A DNA stretch of 64,000 nucleotides from Pseudomonas sp. S35 (GCF_009866765.1 NZ_CP019431.1:682001-746000); one strand, 5' to 3'; shown: positions 20,469-29,142, counted from the stretch's first letter. Notes: generated from the letters alone by a model not told the origin. Numbers and translations: made by a program.

Positions 20469-21247
20469 GAGGGGGTTATCCAGGTGATTCGGGGGTAGCC
20501 GGACAAGGGGTGGGTGTCGATCAAGGCATCGACGCCGAACACATCGCGCAGCAGCTCGACGGTCAGCACTTCATGGGGCGTGCCGCTGGCGACGATGCGC
20601 CCGTGGTTGATCACGTATAGGCGGTCGCAGAACGCAGCGGCCAGGTTCAGGTCGTGGATGCTGGCCAGGGTGCCGATATTCAAGCGCTTGACCAGCCGCA
20701 GCAACTCCAGCTGATAGCGCGGGTCGAGGTGGTTGGTCGGCTCGTCGAGGATCAGCAGGTGCGGTTGCTGGGCCAGGGCGCGGGCGAGGATCACGCGTTG
20801 TTTTTCACCACCCGAGAGGGTGGCGAAGCCGTGGTCTTCGAAGCCCAGTAAACCGACCGCTTCAAGCGCCTGCTGAACCAACTGCCGGTCGTGCAGTGTG
20901 TCGCCATCGAACAAACCCTTGTGGGGCGTGCGGCCCATGGCGACCACTTCATCCACCCGCAGGCCAAAGGCGTCGGGGAACTCCTGCAACACCACGGCGA
21001 TACGCTGCGCGCACCACTTCGCGCTTTGCTTCCAGACGTTCTGGTGCTCAAGCAGTACCTCGCCCTGGGCGGGCTTGCTGAAGCGATAGGCGCAGCGCAA
21101 CAGGCTGGTCTTGCCGCTGCCATTGGGCCCGATCAACCCCACGAACTCCCCCGCACCGACGTGCAGGCTGGCGTCACGCAGTTGGAACTGGTGATGGCAG
21201 TGGTTCGCCGTGGACCAGTTGAGGCGAGTGAGGGTGAGTGAAGTCAT
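20465..21247 (-). CDS. FecE/BtuD-type ABC transporter ATPase
   Basis: This 260-aa ATPase has Walker A GPNGSGKTS, signature LSGGEKQRV, Walker B LLILDEPTNHLD and the switch histidine in ASIHDLN, all typical of the iron-siderophore/B12 subgroup. The ATG at 21247 (MTSLTLTRLNWS) was chosen with GAGAG upstream; a TTG four codons earlier is possible. It follows the TonB receptor gene by 50 bp, in which half a REP sequence is seen (about 21276-21291). Confidence 0.92.
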   Translation of the reverse strand: MTSLTLTRLNWSTANHCHHQFQLRDASLHVGAGEFVGLIGPNGSGKTSLLRCAYRFSKPAQGEVLLEHQNVWKQSAKWCAQRIAVVLQEFPDAFGLRVDEVVAMGRTPHKGLFDGDTLHDRQLVQQALEAVGLLGFEDHGFATLSGGEKQRVILARALAQQPHLLILDEPTNHLDPRYQLELLRLVKRLNIGTLASIHDLNLAAAFCDRLYVINHGRIVASGTPHEVLTVELLRDVFGVDALIDTHPLSGYPRITWITPS

Positions 21248-21297
21248 CAATACTCTCAAGTCCTACATAGTTCCCATGTGGGAGGGGGCTTGGTCGG

Positions 21298-23406
21298 TTA
21301 GAAGGTGTAGTCCGCGGTGACGAAGAACGAGCGCGGCTCACCGAGGATCCACTGCTGCCCGTCGTTGTACTGGCTGACGGCGTAGGTACGGTCGAACAGG
21401 TTGTTCAGTTGCAGGCCGAGCGTGGTGTTGCGCATGGCTTTCCACGACACGGTTGCATCGACCACGGTGTAGCTCGGCAGCTCATTCTGGTTGGCCATGT
21501 CGGCATACCGCGCGTCGACATAACGCACCCCGGCACCGGCGCGGATGTCATCGCTCACCGCCTTGCTCAGCCACAGGTTGGCGGTGCGCCGTGGTACGTC
21601 CACCGGGCGGTTGCCATCGCGGGACACTTGCACGCCGTTGACGTCCTGGTTGAAGTCGTCGTACTGCGCGTGGACGAGTGCCGCGTTGGCTTGCAGTTGC
21701 CAGGCATTGGGCAGTTGCAGGTCGAGGCTGGCTTCCAGGCCACGGGAGGATTGCTGGCCGACCTGCTGCTTGAGGTCCGGGTCGCCCGGTACGTCGGTGA
21801 GCAGTTTCTTTTTGACAATATGGTAGGCCGCCAACGTCCATTCGCCGCGCTGGTCCCAGAAGGCTTGCTTGATGCCGATCTCGGTTTGCTTGGCCGTGGA
21901 CAGGTCGAATTGCTGCTGGCTCTGGCTCAGGGAGATCAGGCCGCCGACCCCATCGGTACTGGTGGCGTACTGGCCGTAGACCGAGGTGTCCGGGGTGATG
22001 GCGTACACCAGGCCGGCCTTCCAGTTGTTGCCGGTGAGGGTCTTGTCGGTACTGCTGGCGTTACGCAAATCCTCACGCTCGACCTGCGCATAGTCGCGGC
22101 GGATACCGGTGATCAGCGACAGTTGGTCGGTGAGTTGCAGGCGGTTTTCGGCGAAGCCGGCGACAGTTTTGGTGGTGGTGGCGAACAGCGGCTTGAAGGC
22201 GTTCTGGCTGTCGAACGGCGCGGGTGCCGGGTGGTTGATGTCGATGGGCTGGCCATTGCTCGACACATCGTTGAACGGTGAGTTGCTGGCCAGGCGGAAA
22301 CGGATACGGTTGTATTCCACGCCGGTCACGGTCTGGCTGTCGAGGCCGAACAGGCTGTGCTTGAAGGTAAAGGTCTGGCGGTCGCCGACCTGTTCCTGGT
22401 TGTGCTTGATGGCGAAATTACCGCTGCGGGTCAGTTGGCCGGCGGTGAAGTTGTAGTTCTCGGCGTTCTGCCAGCGACGCTGGTTTTTCAGATAGTACAG
22501 CTCGTTGGTGGCGCTGACGTTATCGCTGATTTGCCACTCACTGGTCAGGCGTGTCCATTGGTCGTTGTAGTGCTGGGTGTCGTTGCTGACGTTGTAGTTT
22601 TTGTCGCGCAGGCCTTTGTGCAATTGGCCGTTGATCAGCGGCGTGCCGAAGTAGTTTTGCGGGCGCTGGTCGCCGTAATCGCTGGCCAATGTGAAGCTCA
22701 GGTTGTCTGCCGCTTGCCAGCGCAGGGCGCCGCTGATGAAGTCGCTGGCCGAGTCGCCACGGTCGATAAAGCCGTTGCTGCGCAGGCGATTGAGGTTCAG
22801 GCGGTAGCTCAGGGTGTCGGTCAGCGAGCCGCCGCTGTCGAGGGCTTGCTGCTGGCGGTCGTAGGAGCCATAGCCCAGGCGGATGTGGTTTTCGATCTCG
22901 CCTTCAAACGGCTTTTTCGGCACGGTGTTGATCACCGCCCCGGTGGCGCCTTCGCCGTACAGCACCGAGGCCGGGCCGCGCAGCACGTCGACACGCTCCA
23001 CCGACCAGGTGTCCACCGGGAAGGTCGAGGTGCCCATACCCATGTACATGCGGTTGCCGTCGTACAGTTGCATCACCGAACCCTGGCCGGTAAACCCACG
23101 GGCCGACAACGAGGTGCCGCCGTCGCCCGGCGAGCCGGTGCGGCTGATGCCGGTGGCGCGGGAAATCGCGTTCTGCACGCTGGCGTTGCCGCGTTCGCGG
23201 ATCTGCGCGCCGGTCTGGCTTTCGACGCTGCCTGGGGTTTGCAGGGCTGTGAGGTTCAGGCGCGAACCGGCGGTGGTCGGGGTCTTGAGGTCGACGTGTG
23301 CATCGTCCACGGCGGTTGCGGTGACAGGACTGGCGGGCAGGGTCAGGGCCTGGGCGCTGTGATGCAGGGCGAGCAGGCACAGGCCGGACGCAAGGTACTT
23401 GTTCAT
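21298..23406 (-). CDS. TonB-dependent receptor of the ABC uptake operon
   Basis: This 702-aa outer-membrane receptor has a signal peptide (about 1-20, ending AQA), a plug with RVDVLRGPASVLYGEGATGAVINTV near residues 138-160, and a 22-strand-type barrel ending in the aromatic YTF required for barrel assembly. It looks like a siderophore receptor in general annotation. However, the operon order and the palindrome AGTGTTA-N5-TAACACT 66-84 bp upstream, which resembles a Zur box, suggest a zinc-responsive receptor like PA2911. It is the first gene of the operon. Confidence 0.92.
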   Translation of the reverse strand: MNKYLASGLCLLALHHSAQALTLPASPVTATAVDDAHVDLKTPTTAGSRLNLTALQTPGSVESQTGAQIRERGNASVQNAISRATGISRTGSPGDGGTSLSARGFTGQGSVMQLYDGNRMYMGMGTSTFPVDTWSVERVDVLRGPASVLYGEGATGAVINTVPKKPFEGEIENHIRLGYGSYDRQQQALDSGGSLTDTLSYRLNLNRLRSNGFIDRGDSASDFISGALRWQAADNLSFTLASDYGDQRPQNYFGTPLINGQLHKGLRDKNYNVSNDTQHYNDQWTRLTSEWQISDNVSATNELYYLKNQRRWQNAENYNFTAGQLTRSGNFAIKHNQEQVGDRQTFTFKHSLFGLDSQTVTGVEYNRIRFRLASNSPFNDVSSNGQPIDINHPAPAPFDSQNAFKPLFATTTKTVAGFAENRLQLTDQLSLITGIRRDYAQVEREDLRNASSTDKTLTGNNWKAGLVYAITPDTSVYGQYATSTDGVGGLISLSQSQQQFDLSTAKQTEIGIKQAFWDQRGEWTLAAYHIVKKKLLTDVPGDPDLKQQVGQQSSRGLEASLDLQLPNAWQLQANAALVHAQYDDFNQDVNGVQVSRDGNRPVDVPRRTANLWLSKAVSDDIRAGAGVRYVDARYADMANQNELPSYTVVDATVSWKAMRNTTLGLQLNNLFDRTYAVSQYNDGQQWILGEPRSFFVTADYTF

Positions 23407-23471
23407 CGGACGGAAAATCGCTTCTTCGAGGCGGTGCTCGCCGCGGGTGCGGCGAGCTGAGGTATGCAGTG

Positions 23472-23490
23472 AGTGTTATAAGTTAACACT
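23472..23490. promoter_or_regulatory. Zur-like operator
   Basis: AGTGTTA at 23472-23478 and its exact complement TAACACT at 23484-23490 form a 19-bp palindrome with a 5-bp centre. The inner TGTTATAAGTTAACA matches a Zur-type core TGTTATAATATAACA at 13 of 15 positions. It is 66-84 bp before the receptor start, a normal operator position. Confidence 0.55.
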
Positions 23491-23557
23491 TCCTACGTCA
23501 TTGGCGAAAGCCTGCGTAAGACTACATAACCCCTCTATGTAGGGCATCTCACCTACT

Positions 23558-24940
23558 TCATGTCGAACCTGAGGCGGATTCACGTTGCGCGAACAGCCGC
23601 GACAGCACCAGGCGGTCCAGTGCCCAGACCCCGATCAACGAGGCGCCGACCAGCGGGAAAATGATCGCCAGCGCCAGCATGATCACCATCGCGGTTTTCC
23701 ACTTTGGCAGGTCGTGACGCAACGGCGGCACACCCAGGCCGCCCTGGGGGCGGCGCTTCCACCAGATCACCAGGCCACTGACGGCGCTGAGCAGGATCAT
23801 CAGGCAGATCACCAGCACGATCAGTTGGTTGACCCAGCCGAACATCTTGCCTTCGTGCAGCATCACACCGGTCTCGGTGGCCCGCGCCACGAAGTTGTAG
23901 TGCGCCCAACGCACATCGGCCAGCACTTTGCCGGTGTATTGGTCCACATGCAGGGTGGCGTCATTGCGTGGGTCGTTGGCGAACACGGCGACGGTGAACA
24001 CGCCTTCGGCGGTGGTGGGGAAGGTGATGCTGTAGCCGGGCTCAACCTTGCGCGAAGTGGCCAGGTCGACCACCTGCTGCAGCTTGATCGCGGGCGCGGC
24101 CGGGGCTGAGTGCATGGTGCCGTGGTTCATATGCTCGGCGTGGGCGCCGGACAGGGGCATCGGTGTGTTTTCCATGGCCCAGGGCACGGTCTGTTGTGTC
24201 GCGCTGTTGAGCACCCGCGCCTGTTGGTCCGACTGTGGCACGTTGTTCCACATGGCCGCCGGGAAGGTGTTCCACAGGTCGGCGTATTGCTTGCCCCAGA
24301 AGCCGGTCCAGGTCATGCCGCTGAGCAGCATCACCAGCAGCAGCGCGGCACCCCAGAAGCCTGTGACCGCGTGCATATCGCGCCAGAACAGGCGGCCGCG
24401 ACTGCTCAAGCGCGGCCACAACACCCCGGCGCCAGATTTGCCGCGCGGCCACCACAGGTACAGGCCCGACACCACCAGCATCACGCCCCAACCCGCGGCG
24501 AGTTCTATCAGGCGGTCGCCGGTGGTGCCGATCATCAACTCACCGTGCAACGCGCGGGCGATGGCTTGCAGGTTGTATTTCGCGTCCTGCTCGCCGAGGA
24601 CGGTGCCGCGGTACGGGTCGACGAAGACCGTCACTTCCCGGCCATCTTGATGCATGACGAACTGCGCGCTGCTCGTGGCATCGGCCGGCGGCAGGTATTT
24701 GCTGATTGCGCCCTGGGGGTAGGCCGTCTTGGCGCGTTGCAGCAGCTCGTCGGCGCTCAAGGCGTGTTCGGCTGCGGGTACGGTCAGCAGGTCGCCGTAC
24801 ATCAGCGGGTCGAGTTGGGGTTTGAACAGGTAGATGATGCCGGTCACGGCCAGCAGCACCATGAAAGGGGCGACGAAGAGGCCGGCGTAGAAATGCCAGC
24901 GCCAGGCCAGGTTGTAGAAGGATACTTTTTGAGTGCTCAT
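23558..24940 (-). CDS. PepSY-associated transmembrane protein of the copper cluster
   Basis: This 460-aa protein has four main membrane helices: FYAGLFVAPFMVLLAVTGII near 25, AAGWGVMLVVSGLYLWW near 150, GFWGAALLLVMLLSGMTWTGFWG near 195, and a C-terminal pair from QLIVLVICLMILLSAVSGL near 370. PepSY domains lie between them. A His/Met stretch (HAEHMNHGTMHS) in the periplasmic loop would suit copper. Such proteins are often flavin- or haem-linked reductases beside metal receptors. The ATG at 24940 has GGAGAAG upstream. It follows oprC after about 119 bp that hold an inverted repeat. Confidence 0.85.
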   Translation of the reverse strand: MSTQKVSFYNLAWRWHFYAGLFVAPFMVLLAVTGIIYLFKPQLDPLMYGDLLTVPAAEHALSADELLQRAKTAYPQGAISKYLPPADATSSAQFVMHQDGREVTVFVDPYRGTVLGEQDAKYNLQAIARALHGELMIGTTGDRLIELAAGWGVMLVVSGLYLWWPRGKSGAGVLWPRLSSRGRLFWRDMHAVTGFWGAALLLVMLLSGMTWTGFWGKQYADLWNTFPAAMWNNVPQSDQQARVLNSATQQTVPWAMENTPMPLSGAHAEHMNHGTMHSAPAAPAIKLQQVVDLATSRKVEPGYSITFPTTAEGVFTVAVFANDPRNDATLHVDQYTGKVLADVRWAHYNFVARATETGVMLHEGKMFGWVNQLIVLVICLMILLSAVSGLVIWWKRRPQGGLGVPPLRHDLPKWKTAMVIMLALAIIFPLVGASLIGVWALDRLVLSRLFAQRESASGST

Positions 24941-24991
24941 CGGGCTTCTCCGCAAGGCTTGTGATTTTTTGGGTATGTGAACGCCAAACCT

Positions 24992-25054
24992 GTAGGAGCG
25001 TGCTTATTGTGGCGCGCAAGCAAGCTTGCTCGCTACAAAGAGCCCGCTCCTACA
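24992..25054. repeat. inverted repeat between oprC and the PepSY gene
   Basis: TGTAGGAGCG at 24992 and CGCTCCTACA ending at 25054 are the outer arms. An inner GCAAGCAAGCTTGC palindrome lies between. Its outer arm matches the palindrome at 2064-2089, so it belongs to the same REP-like family. Confidence 0.6.
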
Positions 25055-25059
25055 ATGCG

Positions 25060-27138
25060 TTAAAAGCTCATGTCGATTTTAGTCCAGAGGGTGCGCCCCG
25101 GCTCCTTGATGGCTTGCGGGTCGCTCGCCGGGTAGCCGAACCCGGCATTGCCCGCCAGGTTCAAATGCTCGGCGTAGGCCTTGCCGAACAGGTTGTCGAC
25201 GCCGGTGCTGACCTTGAAGTTTTTATTGATGCGGTAGGCGCCGTTCAGTGAGAACACGCTAAAACCGCCGCTCTTGTCGTAGTCCTTGCCGACCACGTTG
25301 CCCTTGTTCTGATCGATACGGTTTTGTGCGGCGACCACCCGCCACAGCGCGCCGGCACTCCAGTCGTCCTGGCTGTAGGTCAGGCCCAGGCGTGCATCCA
25401 ATGGCGGCATTTGTGGCAGGGCCTTGCCGTCGCTGCTGTTCTTGCCCCAGGCATAGGCGAGGGTGGCGTCGGCTTTCCAGTTGGGGGTTAGCTTATAGGC
25501 CGCGCCCACTTCACCGCCCATGATGCGGGCGTCCACATTGCGTGCCTGGGAGGTGGTGCCCATCATTCCTGCACGGTAGTCGAACAGGATGAAGTCACGC
25601 ACTTGGCCAACGTAGCCCGAGGCCCAAGCTTGGAGGTCGTCGGCCTTGTACTGCGCGCCGAAGTCGAGTTGGGTGGTCTTCTCCGGTTTCACGCCGTCGA
25701 AGGCATTCACCGAACCGACCGCGCCGGTGTTGGGGGAGAACAACTCCCAGTAATCCGGGAAGCGTTGCGCATGGCCCAGGCCGGCGTAGAGGGTGGTGGG
25801 GCTGTCGGCCAGGTCGTGCTCGTAGCGCATGAAGCCTGAGGGCAGGGTGTCGGCGCGAGTGTCGTCGGCCGTCGGGTTGGGGCGAGTGCTCATGCCGGAG
25901 CCGGTGGTCTGCCGAAAATCCTTGGCCGAGGCGCGGTCCAGGCGTGCGCCGGTGATCAGGCGATCACGGTCGGCGGCGTACCAGGTCAGCTCGCCGAACA
26001 CACCGTAGTTGTGGAAGTTGGCGTCCTTGACCTTGGGCAACGCCTTGTAGGTGTCGATGCCCATGCTGCTGCGTGCGCGGTGTTCATTGGTCTGCGCGTC
26101 CAGGCCGCCGATCAACTGCAGGTCGGCCCAGCGCCAGGTGGCCTTGATCCGCGCGCCGAGGGTGCGTCGGTCGACGTTGGAGGCCATCGGCCCGGCCATC
26201 ATCCCGGTGCCTGACGGCGTGCGCAGGCTGTAGTTGTCCATCACGTGGTCGGCGTAGTTGTAGTAGACCTGGGCCTCGACCTTATCCAGCACCTCACCGA
26301 TATCGGATTTCTCAAAACGCAGCCCCAGGCTTTCGCGCAGGAACTGCGAGCCGTCCATGCCGCGCCCGGCGTAGCGCGCTTCGCCATCGCCACGGCCGGC
26401 AGTGAGCTCCAGCAGGGTGTCGGCATCGGGGGTCAAACCCACGGCCACGTCACCATTCCACTTGTCGTAACGCGAGGCGACGGTGTGGTTATTGCCGTCT
26501 TTGTAATCGTCGGCGTGGGCCTGGTTGCCGATCACTCGCACATAGCCCAGCGGCCCGCCGGCGGCGGCATCGATAACCTTGTCGAAGCGCCCGTTGGAGC
26601 CGGCCAGCACACTGGCGTTGAGCCGCGTGCCGAGTTCGCCGAAGTGCTCCGGCTCGCGGTCGAACAGGACGGTGCCGGCCGAAGCGCCTGGGCCCCAGAG
26701 CACGGTTTGTGGGCCTTTGATGACCGTGAGCGTGTCGTAGGTTTGCGGGGAAATGTACGAAGTGGGCGCATCCATACGGCCGGGGCAGGCGCCGAGCATC
26801 ATGCTGCCGTTGGTGAGGATATTCAGGCGCGAGCCGAACATGCCACGCAGCACCGGGTCGCCATTGGTGCCGCCGTTGCGCACCAGGGCGAAGCCGGGGA
26901 TGGTCTTGAGGTAGTCGCCGCCATCGCTGGCGGGTACCGGTTGGCGTGGGTCTTTCGGGTTGGTGATTACGGTCAGCGGCGAACTGGGTGCAATCGCGGT
27001 GATCACCGTGGGGCTCAACGCGTGGTCGGCGTGGTCGGCGTGTTCGTCGGCCTGAGCAGGGGTGGCAAGCAATGCGCCGCACAGGGCGGCGAGCACAGGG
27101 GTACATCCCAAACGGGTGTCAGCAGAAAACCTGGACAT
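25060..27138 (-). CDS. oprC: TonB-dependent copper receptor OprC
   Basis: This 692-aa outer-membrane receptor has a signal peptide (about 1-30, ending AQA), then a His/Asp-rich N-terminus (DEHADHADHAL), a plug with TVIKGPQTVLWGPGASAGTVLFDREP near 138-162 and a barrel ending MSF. The CxxxM motif (C118, M122) and an HxM motif (H297, M299) match the methionine/cysteine/histidine copper site known for P. aeruginosa OprC. I chose the ATG at 27138 because GGAA precedes it at suitable spacing; an ATG four codons upstream is possible. Neighbouring copper genes support the call. Confidence 0.93.
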   Translation of the reverse strand: MSRFSADTRLGCTPVLAALCGALLATPAQADEHADHADHALSPTVITAIAPSSPLTVITNPKDPRQPVPASDGGDYLKTIPGFALVRNGGTNGDPVLRGMFGSRLNILTNGSMMLGACPGRMDAPTSYISPQTYDTLTVIKGPQTVLWGPGASAGTVLFDREPEHFGELGTRLNASVLAGSNGRFDKVIDAAAGGPLGYVRVIGNQAHADDYKDGNNHTVASRYDKWNGDVAVGLTPDADTLLELTAGRGDGEARYAGRGMDGSQFLRESLGLRFEKSDIGEVLDKVEAQVYYNYADHVMDNYSLRTPSGTGMMAGPMASNVDRRTLGARIKATWRWADLQLIGGLDAQTNEHRARSSMGIDTYKALPKVKDANFHNYGVFGELTWYAADRDRLITGARLDRASAKDFRQTTGSGMSTRPNPTADDTRADTLPSGFMRYEHDLADSPTTLYAGLGHAQRFPDYWELFSPNTGAVGSVNAFDGVKPEKTTQLDFGAQYKADDLQAWASGYVGQVRDFILFDYRAGMMGTTSQARNVDARIMGGEVGAAYKLTPNWKADATLAYAWGKNSSDGKALPQMPPLDARLGLTYSQDDWSAGALWRVVAAQNRIDQNKGNVVGKDYDKSGGFSVFSLNGAYRINKNFKVSTGVDNLFGKAYAEHLNLAGNAGFGYPASDPQAIKEPGRTLWTKIDMSF

Positions 27139-27231
27139 GACAAATTCCATCAATCAATCGTAAACAACACGGCCAGCAGCCTGCGGCTGTCTGTCTAAAG
27201 TCGGCCGGGGTGAAGTAACGGTGCTTGGTGT

Positions 27232-27639
27232 TTACGAGGCGATGGGCGGCGCACGGCTGCGGGCGCCGGGGAAGATGCTCTGCCGGGCATGGCCCAGGCG
27301 CGTGGCCGGGGTGAGGGCGGTGGCCGGCGGTGGGGTGTTGAGGGTGACGTAGGCGACGCTGCCGGGCAGGGCCGGGCAACTGAACAGCAGGTCGCAGTAA
27401 CCGCACTTGGCCCAGAGCGCGTGATGTTCGTCGGGGGCTTTAGGGTGATGGGATTCGCCATGCTTGCTTGGCATGTCCATAGACATGCTCATCGGCATCG
27501 ACATGCCGGCGTGATGGTCCATCGGCATCGCTTGGGAAATCAGCGGACCGATAAAGATCATCAGCATGGCGAACAGGCTGATCCAACTGCCGCGCTTCAC
27601 GCGGTGGTGTGCAGAGAGCCTGGCGCGAGGGGCGCCCAT
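27232..27639 (-). CDS. DUF2946-type small membrane/periplasmic protein
   Basis: This 135-aa protein has one N-terminal hydrophobic segment (SLFAMLMIFIGPLISQAMP, residues 20-38), then a Met/His-rich stretch (MDHHAGMSMPMSMSMDMP) and the CGYCDLLFSCP cysteine motif found in DUF2946 proteins. These small proteins commonly sit beside copper receptors. The Met/His content suggests copper binding, but no function is established that I know. It starts 12 bp after the PCu(A)C gene and is followed by oprC, so it is likely cotranscribed. Confidence 0.82.
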   Translation of the reverse strand: MGAPRARLSAHHRVKRGSWISLFAMLMIFIGPLISQAMPMDHHAGMSMPMSMSMDMPSKHGESHHPKAPDEHHALWAKCGYCDLLFSCPALPGSVAYVTLNTPPPATALTPATRLGHARQSIFPGARSRAPPIAS

Positions 27640-27650
27640 CGGGAGTCGGC

Positions 27651-28133
27651 CTATTGGGCGTGCTTATGCGCCTGGGTGGCCATAGGCGGCACCTTTTGTA
27701 CCGAGACTTGCACCTCGACCTTACCGGCGTTTTCGAAGGTCAGGGTCAGTGGGAATTGCTTGCCATCGGCCAGCAGGCTGCGGTCTTTGAGGCCCAGCAG
27801 CATCACGTGGTAGGCCATGGGCGCGAAGGTCAGCTCACCCTTGGCCGGTACAGCTACGCTGGGCACTTGCTGCATCTTCATCAGGTCGCCCTGCATCACA
27901 TGCTCGTGCAGCTCGGCCTTGTCAGCCACCGGCGTGTCGACACTGAGCAGGCGGTCCGCGGTTGCACCGGTGTTATGAATCACAAAATACGCCGCGACCG
28001 TGGGCGCATTGGGTGGCAATTCCTGGGACCAGGGATCGCTGACCAGCAGGTCGCCGGCGTTGTAGTCATCGGCATTGGCGGCACTGAACACCGGCAGCAG
28101 CAATGCGGCCAGAAGCAGGGAAGATTTGAGCAT
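27651..28133 (-). CDS. PCu(A)C periplasmic copper chaperone
   Basis: This 160-aa protein has a signal peptide (MLKSSLLLAALLLPVFSAANA) and a cupredoxin-like PCu(A)C domain. The copper(I) motif is visible: HEHVMQGDLMKMQQV followed about 20 residues later by MAYHVM, supplying His and Met ligands. Such chaperones pass copper to cytochrome oxidase or store it in the periplasm. The tail HKHAQ adds histidines. The ATG at 28133 has GGAG upstream; the frame is open much further but overlaps the preceding gene. Confidence 0.92.
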   Translation of the reverse strand: MLKSSLLLAALLLPVFSAANADDYNAGDLLVSDPWSQELPPNAPTVAAYFVIHNTGATADRLLSVDTPVADKAELHEHVMQGDLMKMQQVPSVAVPAKGELTFAPMAYHVMLLGLKDRSLLADGKQFPLTLTFENAGKVEVQVSVQKVPPMATQAHKHAQ

Positions 28134-28180
28134 GGCAGTTCTCCAGAACGGTTCTAAACGCAGTTCACTTGCGAAGGCAA

Positions 28181-28576
28181 TCAGACCGTTGGAGAGGCGC
28201 GGGGGTTGAGGCTCGGCCATTGCTGGTGCGGGGTAGGGGGTGCCGTTGATGGTGGCGGCAGGTTCTCGACCGACTCTAACCGCGTGACATACACCTGCGG
28301 CACATGCCCTGGCAACGCCACCAACGGCGCCGAGCCGGAGCAACACCAGCAATGCTGCATGGTGGAATGATCATCTTGCTGCGGCGCTGGAATCTCCAGC
28401 TGGCCCAGGGCGATGGTCTTGAGGCTGGCGCCATTGGACGAACAGAAACTGCCCCACATCAGCCGCTTGACCGGATCGTCGGTCTGCTGCATCGCACCGG
28501 CCATTGGCATGGCAAAGGCATTGAACAGCACTGCAAGGCAGGCGATCCAGGCAATTGCAAAGCGTTGACGGGCCAT
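28181..28576 (-). CDS. second DUF2946-type protein, first gene of the copper cluster
   Basis: This 131-aa protein has an N-terminal signal/anchor (FAIAWIACLAVLFNAFAMPMAGA) and a CWCC cysteine cluster in the middle (HSTMQHCWCCSGSAPLV). These match DUF2946 in layout rather than in close sequence to the other copy at 27232-27639. It probably begins the operon DUF2946, PCu(A)C, DUF2946, oprC, PepSY. The ATG at 28576 was preferred over an upstream TTG. Confidence 0.78.
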   Translation of the reverse strand: MARQRFAIAWIACLAVLFNAFAMPMAGAMQQTDDPVKRLMWGSFCSSNGASLKTIALGQLEIPAPQQDDHSTMQHCWCCSGSAPLVALPGHVPQVYVTRLESVENLPPPSTAPPTPHQQWPSLNPRASPTV

Positions 28577-28600
28577 GGCGGACAATCCGTAGGGTTAAAC

Positions 28601-28625
28601 GATCAGGCGGGTATTTAGCCTGATC
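28601..28625. terminator. 8-bp inverted repeat between antitoxin and copper genes
   Basis: GATCAGGC and GCCTGATC are separated by 9 bases. It lies downstream of the antitoxin gene and 25-49 bp upstream of the copper cluster start. It could be a weak transcript end or an operator for the copper operon. No T-run follows. Confidence 0.35.
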
Positions 28626-28673
28626 GGGGGGGATAAGTAAAAAGCGGCGGTGTGGTTTGGTGTCGCAGCAGGA

Positions 28674-28961
28674 TCATACCGTCGTGGCGTGAAGCTTGAG
28701 GCCCAAAGCCTTCATGACTTTCATGATAGTCGCGAACTCGGGATTGCCAGTGCTGGAGAGGGCTTTATATAAGCTTTCGCGTCCGAGGCCGGCGTCGCGA
28801 GCAATTTGGGTCATGCCTTGGGCGCGGGCGATATTGTTAAGCGCTGAACGAATCAGCAATCCGTCACCGGCGTCCTCTTCGAAAGAAGCTTCGAGATACT
28901 CCGCCATGTCCTCAGGAGTCGTCAGATGCTCGGCTATGTCGAAGTCAGTGAATTCATTCAT
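28674..28961 (-). CDS. HigA-like addiction-module antitoxin, now without toxin
   Basis: This 95-aa protein has a C-terminal helix-turn-helix (GMTQIARDAGLGRESLYKALSSTGNPEFATIMKVMKALG is spread over residues 50-89). The N-terminal half FDIAEHLTTPEDMAEYLEASFEED is characteristic of the phage-type HigA family that pairs with a RelE-like HigB toxin encoded just upstream. Its ATG overlaps by four bases the stop of a short toxin remnant, the usual toxin-antitoxin arrangement. The protein itself looks intact and could still bind DNA at the palindrome 29087-29102. Confidence 0.9.
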   Translation of the reverse strand: MNEFTDFDIAEHLTTPEDMAEYLEASFEEDAGDGLLIRSALNNIARAQGMTQIARDAGLGRESLYKALSSTGNPEFATIMKVMKALGLKLHATTV

Positions 28962-29078
28962 GAGTTACTCCTTTTTTCAAAGTCTTCTGCAATTTGTTTA
29001 GCGCGCTGAATGTCACGTTTCTGCGTTGATTTGTCGCCTCCATTCTAGAAAGTGTTTTGACTTCTTAAATTGAATTAT
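28958..29078 (-). pseudogene. collapsed HigB/RelE-like toxin gene
   Basis: Only the two ends of a HigB-like toxin remain. From 29078 one frame reads IIQFKKSKHFLEW, the typical toxin N-terminus but with ATA where a start codon would be. A different frame then reads NGGDKSTQKRDIQRAKQIAE and runs to a TGA at 28958 that overlaps the antitoxin ATG, the typical toxin C-terminus. About 60-70 codons between them are missing and the two parts are out of frame, meeting near 29040. Confidence 0.75.
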
Positions 29079-29086
29079 CTTGGATC

Positions 29087-29102
29087 GTATCCCTTGGGAT
29101 AC
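29087..29102. promoter_or_regulatory. palindromic operator of the former toxin-antitoxin operon
   Basis: GTATCCC and GGGATAC are perfect complements with a TT centre. It lies just upstream of the toxin remnant, where HigA-type antitoxins bind to repress their own operon. Confidence 0.6.
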
Positions 29103-29142
29103 AACGTGGCAAGATGCGACGCGCTGCAAAAGCAATGCATCC

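Noticed and set aside
23407..23557. Fur box before the TonB receptor
   Set aside because: No GATAAT-type repeats; the palindrome present fits Zur better.
28958..29102. Active toxin-antitoxin module
   Set aside because: Only the antitoxin is intact; the toxin frame is deleted and shifted, so it cannot act as an addiction system by itself.
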